The translations under genes and the position numbers were made by a program. Positions 18,359 through 26,848 of a stretch of 64,000 nt of DNA are shown one piece after another. A model generated the notes under the pieces. The model was given only the letters and a program-made list of their open reading frames with translations, was not told the DNA's origin and ran no database searches. Every line of letters begins with the position of its first letter. Positions within the stretch are counted from its first letter, which is position 1. The stretch is from JBGAWK01 sp044227665. GTDB taxonomy: Bacteria > Bacteroidota > Bacteroidia > Chitinophagales > JADIYW01. The stretch spans positions 8,898-72,897 of the forward strand of contig JBGAWK010000008.1 of NCBI GenBank assembly GCA_044227665.1, written 5' to 3'.

Positions 18359-21300
18359 TTGAAATATTTCCTCATATACTACCATAAGGTCATCTGTGCC
18401 TTAGTGCTTATTTGGGCATCTCACAATAGTGTATATAGTCAATTGCCTGATGTGAAGCATCTCGATAATAGGAGAGCGGTACATATTTATGCTCAATCTA
18501 TGGCTATAAGATTGGACTCTTTACTCTGTATTCCTTCTTCATTAATAGTAAAAAACAGAGACGGTATTGTCGTAGAAGATTCCCTATACAGGTATGATAC
18601 ACTACGAAATACCATATATGTATCACCTGCGGTAAAAGATACCCTCATAGCCACCTTTCGAGTGTTCCCATTCTCCGAAAGCATAAGTTACCAACCCATA
18701 GCCACCCCTCCCGAAGAGCAGAAAAGTTATAACTATATACCTTCATATCTGCTTAGTGATGACCATGTGTCGAATCCCTTTGACTGGGGGGAAGGATTGC
18801 GCTATAACGGTAGTATTTCTAGAGGACTGAGCATAGGAAATACCCAAAGTCTGGGATTAAATTCCGCCCTTAATATGCAGATTTCAGGTAGAATCAATGG
18901 ATTGGAAATATTGGCAGTATTGAATGATAACACGATACCATTGGAACCAGAAGGCACCACCCAGCAAATACAGGATTTTGATAGAATATATATACAAGTA
19001 AAAAAGGACTCTACGCAGCTTACCGCCGGAGATTTTGACATTCGTTCCTATAATCATCATTTTCTGAAATATAGCAAGCAACTGCAAGGACTAAGTTTTA
19101 ATACACAGTATGATATTAAAGACAAAATTCATATACAGCAGCGACTGTCGGCAGCAGTATCCAAAGGAAAATTTGCTAGAAACACATTCATAGGCATAGA
19201 AGGAAATCAGGGGCCGTATAGACTTACAGGCAATAATAGGGAGACTTTTATCGTCATCATAGCAGGAAGCGAAAAGGTATATGTAGATGGACTTTTGCTC
19301 ACGCGAGGGGAAGACAATGATTATACTATGGATTACAATTCCGGTGAGATTACATTTACACCTAGGTATTTGATTACCAAAGACAAAAGGATAACCATAG
19401 ACTTTGAATATTCAGACCGATATTATCTACGTTCATTCGTGCAAACAAATAATACATTGACCTATAAAAAACTTCAGGCATCCGTAAATGTTTATTTGGA
19501 ACAGGATGCTAAGAGTAAGACACTATTCTATGACTTGGATAGCAGCGCCATTACACGATTGGAATACATAGGAAACAACCTCAGCGAGGCCTATATTTCG
19601 GGAGTGAGGAGGACAGAATATACTACAGACAGAGCTATGTATGCCATGAAAGACACTATTGCAGGGGGAGTGGTATATGATAGTGTTTTTTATTTTTCTA
19701 CCGATAGTAATGAAGCCTACTATCAATTGTCATTCTCGTATTTGGGATCTAATAGGGGAAACTATATGCCTGATAAATCTGCCTCAAATGAACGTGTGTA
19801 TACCTGGGTAGCACCTATAAATGGTGTCCCTCAGGGTGCCTATCAGCCGATAATACTTTTGGTTACACCCAAGAAAGACCACTATGTTTCGCTACAGCTT
19901 TCTCAGCAAGTAGGAAAATACTTAACTGTATTTTCAGACTATACTTTTTCCAATAAAGATGTAAATACTTTTTCCGATAGGGATAATAAACAAAATATAG
20001 GTCATGCCGCTTGGGTAGGCAACCAATGGCAACGCCATCTACGTAGTGATTCTACCCTTACGATTACGGAGTTTACCCAATACGAGATGCGCACCTCCGC
20101 ATTTCGCCCCATGGAGCAATATAGAGAGGTGGAATTTACGAGAGACTGGAATGCCGAACTCGACAATCGCCATACAGAACATTTTGTGAAGCAGAGCTTA
20201 CATCTGGCAGACCGCAAAAAAGGACATATTGCCAATATCAAAACCGAATATCTGTACCGCAAAACCGATTATAATGGTATTAGGCAAACCGCAGATTATC
20301 AGTGGAATAAAAGATCTTGGAACATAAATTCTATCGTGTCATGGCTCAAAAGCAAAGATTCTATACAAAAAATAATCTTCGTGCGACCCACATTGAATAT
20401 GAGTAAAACTATAGAAAAAGCCTATCAATTAAAAATCAATGCCTTATGCTTCGCAGAAGTAAAAAGCCTAAAAATTAGGGATAATTATCAGGTTGGGAGC
20501 TTTGCTTTCCAGCAGACAGAGTTATCTGCTGCCACATCTTCTACTGCACCTTGGTATCTAATGTTCAAATATACCTTGCGAGATGACTATCTATCTAAGG
20601 GGACAAGATTTAGCAAAGTGACTATTGGGCATACTTTGGAGACGAAAGGTAGTGCCAATAAACTGAAACAACAGACCTTGCAGTGGTCTTTTGCTTTGCG
20701 AAAACTACATATCAAAGACAAGTCACTTACACCCTTAGAGCATGACAACACATATCTAGGAAGGGTGGAATATGGTGTCCGCAACAAGAAAAATGTGGTG
20801 CGGTGGAATAGTATCTATGAACTTGGAAGTGGGCAAGAAAGGGCAAGGGAATTTATATTCTTAGAGGTTCCGCAGGGGCAAGGTATTTATAAGTGGATAG
20901 ACCAAAATGGTGACAGAATACGCCAGCAAGATGAATTTATCATCGCTCAATTTTTGGATAGTGCCAATTATATCAAAGTACTTACCAATCTCAATACGTA
21001 TGTACCTACAAGGCAAGTAGGTTTGTATCTGAATTTTTATTTGCAGCCACAAAAAAAATACCAAGGAGATACAAGTTTTATGGACTTCTTACGAAAATTT
21101 AGCATGAGCAGCCAGATAGATATGAAGCGCAAAAGTTTCAAAGGCAGCAGCGTATCACCTTTCAATCCTTTTGTTTTTGATGTAAATGACAGCAATCTCG
21201 TTTCATCAGGATTAGCCATCCGGAATGCTTTGCAATTCAATCAAGGGCATCCTATTTACAGTATCAATTATTTGTCTAATATTGTTCAGGATAAAATATT

Positions 21301-21853
21301 TTTGAGCAACGGCTTTGACGTGCGATATCGCAATGAGCATACTTTGCAGGGGTATTACAATCTGAAACGCAATTATACGTTTGCGATAAAAAGTGTTTTT
21401 GGAAAAAATGACTACACTTCCCAATTCTATGCACAAAACAGCTATGCTTTGAAGGTTAGAAATGTAGAACCTTCATTTAGTTATATATATAAAGTAAATC
21501 TTAAAGCTACCCTAGGATACTACTTTTCAAATAAAAGAAACAATGTAGAATATGGAGGAGAAAAGAGTGGGGTACACAAAGTTTTTGTAGAAGGAAGGTA
21601 TGCTGTGTCGGGGAATTTTACGGCAGAAGTAAAATTTGCTTTTGCACAGGTCAACTACAATGGACTAAGTAATAGCACTAAATCTTACGTCTTATTAGAA
21701 GGGCTGCAACCCAACAAGAACATGGTATGGAATGTTCGCTTTGAAAAGTTTATAGGCAATAACCTACAACTGAGTTTAGAGTATGACGGCAGAAAGTCTA
21801 TGACGGCAAAAGCTATACATACCGGACGCATGAGTATCAGAGCCTTATTCTAA
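18359..21853 (+). CDS. Large outer-membrane beta-barrel protein of unknown function
   Basis: A 1164-residue exported protein. It begins with TTG at 18359 (the only start giving a complete signal peptide, cleaved after VYSQ). The N-terminal 150 residues look like a periplasmic domain; then GLSIGNTQSLGLNSALNMQISGR opens a long run of alternating aromatic/polar strands typical of a beta-barrel, ending with a terminal strand R-M-S-I-R-A-L-F. The segment NDNTIPLEPEGTTQQIQDFD is, as I recall, characteristic of a conserved but unnamed Bacteroidota outer-membrane family. A TATATTTA box lies 2 nt upstream of the start. Function is unknown; transport or surface assembly is possible. Confidence 0.75.
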   Translation: MKYFLIYYHKVICALVLIWASHNSVYSQLPDVKHLDNRRAVHIYAQSMAIRLDSLLCIPSSLIVKNRDGIVVEDSLYRYDTLRNTIYVSPAVKDTLIATFRVFPFSESISYQPIATPPEEQKSYNYIPSYLLSDDHVSNPFDWGEGLRYNGSISRGLSIGNTQSLGLNSALNMQISGRINGLEILAVLNDNTIPLEPEGTTQQIQDFDRIYIQVKKDSTQLTAGDFDIRSYNHHFLKYSKQLQGLSFNTQYDIKDKIHIQQRLSAAVSKGKFARNTFIGIEGNQGPYRLTGNNRETFIVIIAGSEKVYVDGLLLTRGEDNDYTMDYNSGEITFTPRYLITKDKRITIDFEYSDRYYLRSFVQTNNTLTYKKLQASVNVYLEQDAKSKTLFYDLDSSAITRLEYIGNNLSEAYISGVRRTEYTTDRAMYAMKDTIAGGVVYDSVFYFSTDSNEAYYQLSFSYLGSNRGNYMPDKSASNERVYTWVAPINGVPQGAYQPIILLVTPKKDHYVSLQLSQQVGKYLTVFSDYTFSNKDVNTFSDRDNKQNIGHAAWVGNQWQRHLRSDSTLTITEFTQYEMRTSAFRPMEQYREVEFTRDWNAELDNRHTEHFVKQSLHLADRKKGHIANIKTEYLYRKTDYNGIRQTADYQWNKRSWNINSIVSWLKSKDSIQKIIFVRPTLNMSKTIEKAYQLKINALCFAEVKSLKIRDNYQVGSFAFQQTELSAATSSTAPWYLMFKYTLRDDYLSKGTRFSKVTIGHTLETKGSANKLKQQTLQWSFALRKLHIKDKSLTPLEHDNTYLGRVEYGVRNKKNVVRWNSIYELGSGQERAREFIFLEVPQGQGIYKWIDQNGDRIRQQDEFIIAQFLDSANYIKVLTNLNTYVPTRQVGLYLNFYLQPQKKYQGDTSFMDFLRKFSMSSQIDMKRKSFKGSSVSPFNPFVFDVNDSNLVSSGLAIRNALQFNQGHPIYSINYLSNIVQDKIFLSNGFDVRYRNEHTLQGYYNLKRNYTFAIKSVFGKNDYTSQFYAQNSYALKVRNVEPSFSYIYKVNLKATLGYYFSNKRNNVEYGGEKSGVHKVFVEGRYAVSGNFTAEVKFAFAQVNYNGLSNSTKSYVLLEGLQPNKNMVWNVRFEKFIGNNLQLSLEYDGRKSMTAKAIHTGRMSIRALF

Positions 21854-21855
21854 TA

Positions 21856-23022
21856 TTATTCTATCTTCAATACCAAGCCTTTGAGGTATCTACCTTCGGG
21901 ATGAAAAATATTTACCGGGTGGTCGGCAGGCTGCGAAAGTTGGTGTAGTATTCTGATATTCCTTCCACATTCTATGGCTGCAGCTGTAATGGTATGCGTA
22001 AAAAGTTCCAAGTCTATAACCTGGGAGCAGGAGAAAGTGAATAGCAGACCGCCTGGGGATACCGACTTTATACCTTGAATATTTAGGTTTTTATATCCGA
22101 TTACAGCTTTATGTCTCTTCTGGATACTTTTAGCATAAGCGGGAGGGTCTAATATTACTATGTCATAAGGTGTAGTTACTTTCTTTAGATACTGTAGGGT
22201 ATCTTCTGTAATGCTACAGTGGTCAGAAGTAAAGTTGTTGATATTGATATTGTACTCTAATGCCGACATAGCCTTTGCCGACACATCTACGGAATGTACC
22301 AAGGATGCACCTCCTGCCATAGCATATAAGGAAAATCCTCCTGTATAGCAGAACGTATTTAATACGCGTTTCCCCTTGCTATAATGCTGCAATAATTTTC
22401 TGTTCTCTCTTTGGTCTATAAAGAAGCCCGTCTTTTGACTTTCAGCTATAGAGATGGAAAAATTTATGTCATTTTCTTTGATTTGCACCTCTTGAATTCC
22501 GCCATACAGAAATTTATTTTCAACGGTGTGGGCAAATTGCTCGGGCAGGGTCTCCTTACTTTTGCTATACACATGGTGTATGCTGGGTATTGTATGCATT
22601 ATGGCGGTAGAAATTTCGGGCAGAGCCTTATACATACCTATACTGTGCGCTTGAAGTACACATACATCACCATATATATCCGCAATAAGTCCAGGCATAC
22701 CGTCTCCTTCGCCATGAATAAGTCTGTAACAATTGGTATGGGGTAAGTCTAAGATTTTGCGTAGCTCATAAGCGTTTTTTAGGGCACTATTCCAAAAATG
22801 GCTGTCTATGGCTAACTTCTCGAAAGCTAAAATTTTTACAGATATATTGCCATTAAAATAATGACCCGTGGCTATGATATTATTGCGATAGTCTGCAATA
22901 TGTATTGTAGTACCATCTTCTATAGGCACCGTAGGAGGTATTAGTGCTCCGCTGAACACCCAAGGATGCCGCCGTAGCAGGCTTTTTTCTTTATCTTTTT
23001 TTAGCGTAATAATAGGATACAT
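21856..23022 (-). CDS. rlmI: Class I SAM-dependent rRNA methyltransferase, RlmI type
   Basis: A 388-residue protein of the COG1092 family. An N-terminal PUA-type RNA-binding domain (RRHPWVFSGAL at residues about 18-28) is followed by a Rossmann methyltransferase domain with motif N-T-F-C-Y-T-G-G-F-S and the catalytic-loop motif D-P-P-A-Y. E. coli RlmI methylates C1962 of 23S rRNA; the same position is likely here but not provable. It is the last gene of the Hc1/thyA/folA run, 7 nt after folA. Confidence 0.88.
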   Translation of the reverse strand: MYPIITLKKDKEKSLLRRHPWVFSGALIPPTVPIEDGTTIHIADYRNNIIATGHYFNGNISVKILAFEKLAIDSHFWNSALKNAYELRKILDLPHTNCYRLIHGEGDGMPGLIADIYGDVCVLQAHSIGMYKALPEISTAIMHTIPSIHHVYSKSKETLPEQFAHTVENKFLYGGIQEVQIKENDINFSISIAESQKTGFFIDQRENRKLLQHYSKGKRVLNTFCYTGGFSLYAMAGGASLVHSVDVSAKAMSALEYNININNFTSDHCSITEDTLQYLKKVTTPYDIVILDPPAYAKSIQKRHKAVIGYKNLNIQGIKSVSPGGLLFTFSCSQVIDLELFTHTITAAAIECGRNIRILHQLSQPADHPVNIFHPEGRYLKGLVLKIE

Positions 23023-23029
23023 GATAGAC

Positions 23030-23518
23030 TTACATTTCTAACTCATAATATGTGGAGTCATAATCATTGTCAGCATCTTTGGCAATAAATTCTTTATCGG
23101 AGATATCCCAATCTTCAATAGTATATTTAGGAAAAAAAGCGTCGCCTTTAGGACTGCAATGTACCTGTGTAATATACATCCGATCTGCCAAGTCCATTGC
23201 CTGCTCGTAGATGCTGCTACCTCCTATGATAAATACTTCGCTGAGATCTTTCTCTCCTGCAAAGCGCAAAGCTTCATTGAGGTCGTTGAATACCAAGCAG
23301 TTTTCTGCTTTATAATTTTTGTCGAAAGACAATACTACATTGATGCGATTTGGCAAGGCCTTACCTATGGACTCAAAAGTCTTTCTACCCATGATGACCA
23401 TCTTTCCGGTAGTGAGGTGCTTGAACCTTTTCATGTCGGCTTTGAGATGCCAGAGTAATTTATTGTCTTTGCCTATAGCATTATTATCGGCTATGGCAGC
23501 TATTATGGATATAATCAT
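23030..23518 (-). CDS. folA: Dihydrofolate reductase
   Basis: A 162-residue DHFR. The start at 23518 (MIISIIAAIADNNAIG) is chosen over an upstream in-frame ATG at 23551 because it gives the normal length and overlaps the thyA stop as ATGA, the usual sign of coupled translation. Conserved parts: L-W-H-L-K-A-D-M-K-R-F-K substrate helix, M-G-R-K-T-F-E-S NADPH site, and I-I-G-G-S-S-I-Y. It regenerates tetrahydrofolate from the dihydrofolate released by ThyA, so the gene pair is functionally tied. Confidence 0.96.
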   Translation of the reverse strand: MIISIIAAIADNNAIGKDNKLLWHLKADMKRFKHLTTGKMVIMGRKTFESIGKALPNRINVVLSFDKNYKAENCLVFNDLNEALRFAGEKDLSEVFIIGGSSIYEQAMDLADRMYITQVHCSPKGDAFFPKYTIEDWDISDKEFIAKDADNDYDSTYYELEM

Positions 23519-24396
23519 ACGGCTACTTCTCCTTTTATTGCTGGGTGGCAAAGATAATTTTTTAATGTAAAGTCTTCATAGCTAAAACCAAAAATATCTT
23601 TTATTTCAGGATTGATTTCCATAGTAGGAAGAGCATGAGTGCTACGGCTAAGTTGCAACTTTACCTGCTCTATATGATTGGTATATATATGTGCATCGCC
23701 AAATGTATGTACAAAATCGCCAGCTTCGAGGTTACATACCTGTGCTATCATAAGGGTAAGCAAGGCATACGATGCAATATTGAAAGGCACGCCCAAGAAT
23801 GCATCGGCACTACGCTGGTATAGCTGGCATGATAGCTTGCCATTCAATACATAAAATTGGAAAATAGAATGACAGGGTGGCAATGTCATCCGGTCAATAT
23901 CTGCTACATTCCATGCACTTACTATCAATCTTCGAGAATCGGGATTGGTTTTTATTTGCTGAATCAAGTTCTGTATCTGATCTACATAGCTGCCGTCGGG
24001 GCAATGCCATTGCCGCCATTGTGAGCCATATACAGGCCCTAAATTTCCCCATTTTTGCGCAAAAAGCTCATCCTCTGCTATACGTTCGGCAAAAGTTTTC
24101 ATGTCTATGCCGTCATAGTCTGTACTTTTTTGATATTGTGCAAAAGGCCAGTCATCCCATATTCTTACGCCATTCCTACATAGGTAACGGATATTGGTGT
24201 CGCCACGCAGAAACCATAATAATTCTATAATTATGGATTTGAGATGCACCCGTTTTGTAGTAACTAAGGGAAATCCTTCAGCTAAATTGAAGCGCATCTG
24301 ATAGCCAAATACACTTATAGTTCCTGTTCCTGTACGATCTTCTTTGTGTACGCCATGACTCAAAATATGAGATAAAAAATCTAAATACTGCTTCAC
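23515..24396 (-). CDS. thyA: Thymidylate synthase
   Basis: A 293-residue ThyA making dTMP from dUMP with methylene-tetrahydrofolate. The catalytic Cys is in L-P-P-C-H-S, the dUMP phosphate site in R-R-L-I-V-S-A-W-N, and the C-terminus ends A-I-K-G-E-V-A-V. It is longer than E. coli ThyA (264) because of an insertion after I-W-D-D-W (about residues 88-116), as in the Lactobacillus type. The start is GTG, with TAATTTGC 4-6 nt upstream, close to a promoter element. Hc1 lies 9 nt upstream, folA overlaps downstream. Confidence 0.96.
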   Translation of the reverse strand: MKQYLDFLSHILSHGVHKEDRTGTGTISVFGYQMRFNLAEGFPLVTTKRVHLKSIIIELLWFLRGDTNIRYLCRNGVRIWDDWPFAQYQKSTDYDGIDMKTFAERIAEDELFAQKWGNLGPVYGSQWRQWHCPDGSYVDQIQNLIQQIKTNPDSRRLIVSAWNVADIDRMTLPPCHSIFQFYVLNGKLSCQLYQRSADAFLGVPFNIASYALLTLMIAQVCNLEAGDFVHTFGDAHIYTNHIEQVKLQLSRSTHALPTMEINPEIKDIFGFSYEDFTLKNYLCHPAIKGEVAV

Positions 24397-24405
24397 AGTT
24401 GCAAA

Positions 24406-24582
24406 TTACAACTTTTTTGTATCTAAAATTTCCTTTCTAATTGCTGTGGCCAATTCTTTTACTTCCTGTAGCCCTTTTCTTATGCGAATTCCAGCACTTT
24501 TATTCTTATTATGTGTAAATTTATCCATGTCTATAGAAATATTTTCTACTATGGATTTGATTTTTAGATATTTTTCTTTCAT
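24406..24582 (-). CDS. Hc1-like histone H1 family nucleoid protein
   Basis: A 58-residue basic protein. The ATG at 24582 (MKEKYLKIKSIV) is chosen over a GTG five codons upstream since it gives the family length. The core D-K-F-T-H-N-K-N-K-S-A-G-I-R-I-R-K-G-L-Q-E fits the Bacteroidota histone H1-like Hc1 pattern (FYxKGNKAAGTRxRKxMQEL as I recall). Such proteins bind DNA and condense the nucleoid. It sits 9 nt upstream of thyA, an unexpected but tight linkage with dTMP synthesis. Confidence 0.82.
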   Translation of the reverse strand: MKEKYLKIKSIVENISIDMDKFTHNKNKSAGIRIRKGLQEVKELATAIRKEILDTKKL

Positions 24583-24642
24583 CGTAAATTTCAACACTAA
24601 TATAATAAAATGTTGATATATATGCGAAATTTTTGAAATTTT

Positions 24643-25191
24643 TTAATAGCAATTGCAAGCATAGTCCGTTTCTAAATCTATAGCTGTAACTACTTTGGTT
24701 TCATGATTGCAGGCCGCAAATACGATTCTGATGAGTTGGCCATCTTCCGATCTGTCTTCTATAGCATAAGTAGGACAGGGCTTGTCGTGAGTATCACTTT
24801 TTTTATAATTTATTATTCCTTCGTCTAATACTTCTATGATTTCATCATTATTTATTTGTCGGCATGACATTCTGCACTTGGCATGTTTGGTCAAGGTAAG
24901 ATGACGTGCTTTTAGCTGTGCTAAGATTTCTTTATCCTCGGATGTCTGTTTGGCTGTGCTGGTATGTTTACTGGTTTCAGCCTCATTTTGTTCATAGAGT
25001 ATATGTGTAATATTCGATTCGCGTTGTTCCATTTGACTTTCGGAAATATAGCCTGTGTTATCATTTTCAGGTAAATGCTCATCAGGTGTATTACAACTGC
25101 TAAGGCAAGATAAAATGTTAAAATATGTGAATAAAAATAAAAAGGTGTGATATTTGTAGGCTTTTAAAAAGAATGATAAATACATTTTCAC
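24643..25191 (-). CDS. DUF4258-type lipoprotein
   Basis: A 182-residue predicted lipoprotein: signal peptide with Cys at about 33 (LSSC-NTPDE), a low-complexity linker, then a DUF4258-like domain from about 93. Within it, L-T-K-H-A-K-C-R-M-S-C-R-Q-I, K-P-C-P-T-Y-A-I-E, I-V-F-A-A-C and the C-terminal A-C-N-C-Y carry seven conserved Cys/His-type residues, suggesting metal binding or disulfides. The fold is related to RelE-like toxins, but a surface lipoprotein is unlikely to be a toxin. Its 5' end overlaps a divergent gene by 19 nt. Confidence 0.75.
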   Translation of the reverse strand: MKMYLSFFLKAYKYHTFLFLFTYFNILSCLSSCNTPDEHLPENDNTGYISESQMEQRESNITHILYEQNEAETSKHTSTAKQTSEDKEILAQLKARHLTLTKHAKCRMSCRQINNDEIIEVLDEGIINYKKSDTHDKPCPTYAIEDRSEDGQLIRIVFAACNHETKVVTAIDLETDYACNCY

Positions 25192-25784
25192 GAGTACTGT
25201 TTTTTATTTGTGTACTACAAATATACACGGCTTCCTATGCCGCAGACAAAAAATTTGATATTATCCAAAATGGCAAAAGTATAGGAACAGCCACATTAAG
25301 TGATATTAATGATAATAAATCACAAACTACAACATATACCTTCCAGTGTGATTATATAATGAACATAGGTATGGAAATTTCTATTTCCGACTTTCTGGCC
25401 TCTACTTTTTCAAAAGATACTTTACAAAGCTGCAAAGTGATAAGTAAATTGAATGGCAAAGATAGATTTACGGTTGAGCAGTCTATAAATGCAGATAAAT
25501 CATACAAGCGTACCGTAAATAAAAAAGCTATCGAAATGACTATTACGCCCATTGTGTATAGCTACGTACTGATGTATGTCAAGATGCCTAATCCCTCTGT
25601 AAAATCAGTATATTCTGAATATTACGGCAAAAATATTGACATAAAAAAGACTGGTGAAAACACGTATTTCGTAGGAACGAGTACTGCTAATAAATCTACA
25701 TTTTATTATGATGCCAAAGGTGAATTAAAGAAAGTAAGCGTAATTTCTTCTATAGGCTCATTTGATATAATTCCTGCTAAATAA
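25173..25784 (+). CDS. Secreted DUF6134-like protein
   Basis: A 203-residue exported protein with a signal peptide (cleavage about SYAAD) and a mature domain of beta strands starting FDIIQNGKSIGTATL, which fits DUF6134-type Bacteroidota proteins. Predicted periplasmic; no enzyme motif is seen. It is transcribed divergently from the DUF4258 lipoprotein and overlaps it by 19 nt at the 5' end. It ends 5 nt before the murB stop (convergent). Confidence 0.7.
   Translation: MINTFSRVLFFICVLQIYTASYAADKKFDIIQNGKSIGTATLSDINDNKSQTTTYTFQCDYIMNIGMEISISDFLASTFSKDTLQSCKVISKLNGKDRFTVEQSINADKSYKRTVNKKAIEMTITPIVYSYVLMYVKMPNPSVKSVYSEYYGKNIDIKKTGENTYFVGTSTANKSTFYYDAKGELKKVSVISSIGSFDIIPAK
25218..25225 (-). promoter_or_regulatory. 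-7 element (TATATTTG) of the DUF4258 gene inside the divergent gene
   Basis: On the minus strand TATATTTG lies about 27 nt upstream of the ATG at 25191, within the signal-peptide codons of the oppositely oriented DUF6134-like gene. A weaker match (GATATTTG) for the plus-strand gene lies inside the DUF4258 gene near 25150. Confidence 0.45.
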
Positions 25785-25789
25785 TTGCA

Positions 25790-26809
25790 TCAAAGGATAT
25801 TTACTTCCATCTCTAATTCGATACCAAAGGTATCTGCCACAGATTTTTGTACATCGTAAGCATGGTGTAAAATTTCTTTACCCGTTGCGCCACCATAGTT
25901 TACAATTACCAAGGGTTGACGTATATGATTACCCGTATTGCCCACTATTTTTCCTTTCCATCCACATTGCTCAATAAGCCACGCCGCAGGTATTTTTACT
26001 TTTTCATCGGAGGTAGGGTAGTGAGGCATATCGGGATATTTATCATTTAATTTTTTGAACCATAGAGAGGATATTACAGGATTTTTGAAAAAACTTCCTG
26101 CATTACCTAGCTCTTTGGGATTAGGCAGCTTGGAATTTCTGATATATATTACAGCCTCCGCTACATCTGCAATGCTAGGATTCTGAACTTTTCTTTCTGC
26201 TAAGACTTTCTGTATATCGCCGTACTTGCTATGAATTTTTGGATTTTTATCCAATTTTAGCACTATGGAAGTGATAAAATATTTGTTTTTGGCTTCTCTC
26301 TTAAAAATACTGTCTCTGTAACCAAACCGGCATTGATGGTTAGAGAAAGTGGTATCTTCAGCGGTATTCATGTCTATGGCATGTATAGCTGTGAGCACTT
26401 CCTTGATTTCGCATCCATAGGCGCCAATATTTTGTATAGGTGCGGCCCCCACAGTGCCGGGTATTAATGCTAAATTTTCTATCCCTCCATAATTATGGGC
26501 TACAGCATAACGCACTACCTCATGCCATATCGTTCCTGACATGATTTGTAGCCAAATATTATTTTCATCCTCATCTATTGTATGAATACCTTGCAAATCA
26601 TTGTGGATTACTAACCCATCAATATTTCTTGTAAAAAGTATATTACTGCCACTACCGAGAATTAAGATACTATGAAAATTTGAAATATCATTTTGTATAA
26701 GTTCTTGTAAATCATTTATTTTATCAATATTTGTAAAATAATTACTTGAAATATCTAATCCAAAAGTATTGTACTGTAGTAGCGGCTTATTTGTAGTGAT
26801 TGCATACAT
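25790..26809 (-). CDS. murB: UDP-N-acetylenolpyruvoylglucosamine reductase
   Basis: A 339-residue type I MurB, the FAD enzyme that reduces UDP-GlcNAc-enolpyruvate to UDP-MurNAc in peptidoglycan synthesis. FAD-binding G-S-G-S-N-I-L-F-T and I-P-G-T-V-G-A-A-P-I-Q-N-I-G-A-Y-G are present, with the catalytic Ser in G-N-A-G-S-F-F-K-N-P and the Tyr loop typical of the E. coli-type enzyme. Stands alone; start codon lies 5 nt after a TATTTTTA box. Confidence 0.97.
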   Translation of the reverse strand: MYAITTNKPLLQYNTFGLDISSNYFTNIDKINDLQELIQNDISNFHSILILGSGSNILFTRNIDGLVIHNDLQGIHTIDEDENNIWLQIMSGTIWHEVVRYAVAHNYGGIENLALIPGTVGAAPIQNIGAYGCEIKEVLTAIHAIDMNTAEDTTFSNHQCRFGYRDSIFKREAKNKYFITSIVLKLDKNPKIHSKYGDIQKVLAERKVQNPSIADVAEAVIYIRNSKLPNPKELGNAGSFFKNPVISSLWFKKLNDKYPDMPHYPTSDEKVKIPAAWLIEQCGWKGKIVGNTGNHIRQPLVIVNYGGATGKEILHHAYDVQKSVADTFGIELEMEVNIL

Positions 26810-26814
26810 GGCGG

Positions 26815-26822
26815 TAAAAATA
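26815..26822 (-). promoter_or_regulatory. Variant -7 element (TATTTTTA) of murB
   Basis: Minus-strand TATTTTTA ending 5 nt before the murB ATG. Predicts a leaderless or near-leaderless mRNA. Confidence 0.4.
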
Positions 26823-26848
26823 ATCTGTAATTTCAGAATTACAAGGAA

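Noticed and set aside
24643..25191. DUF4258 protein as a RelE-like toxin
   Set aside because: It carries a lipoprotein signal and many Cys residues and has no adjacent antitoxin gene.
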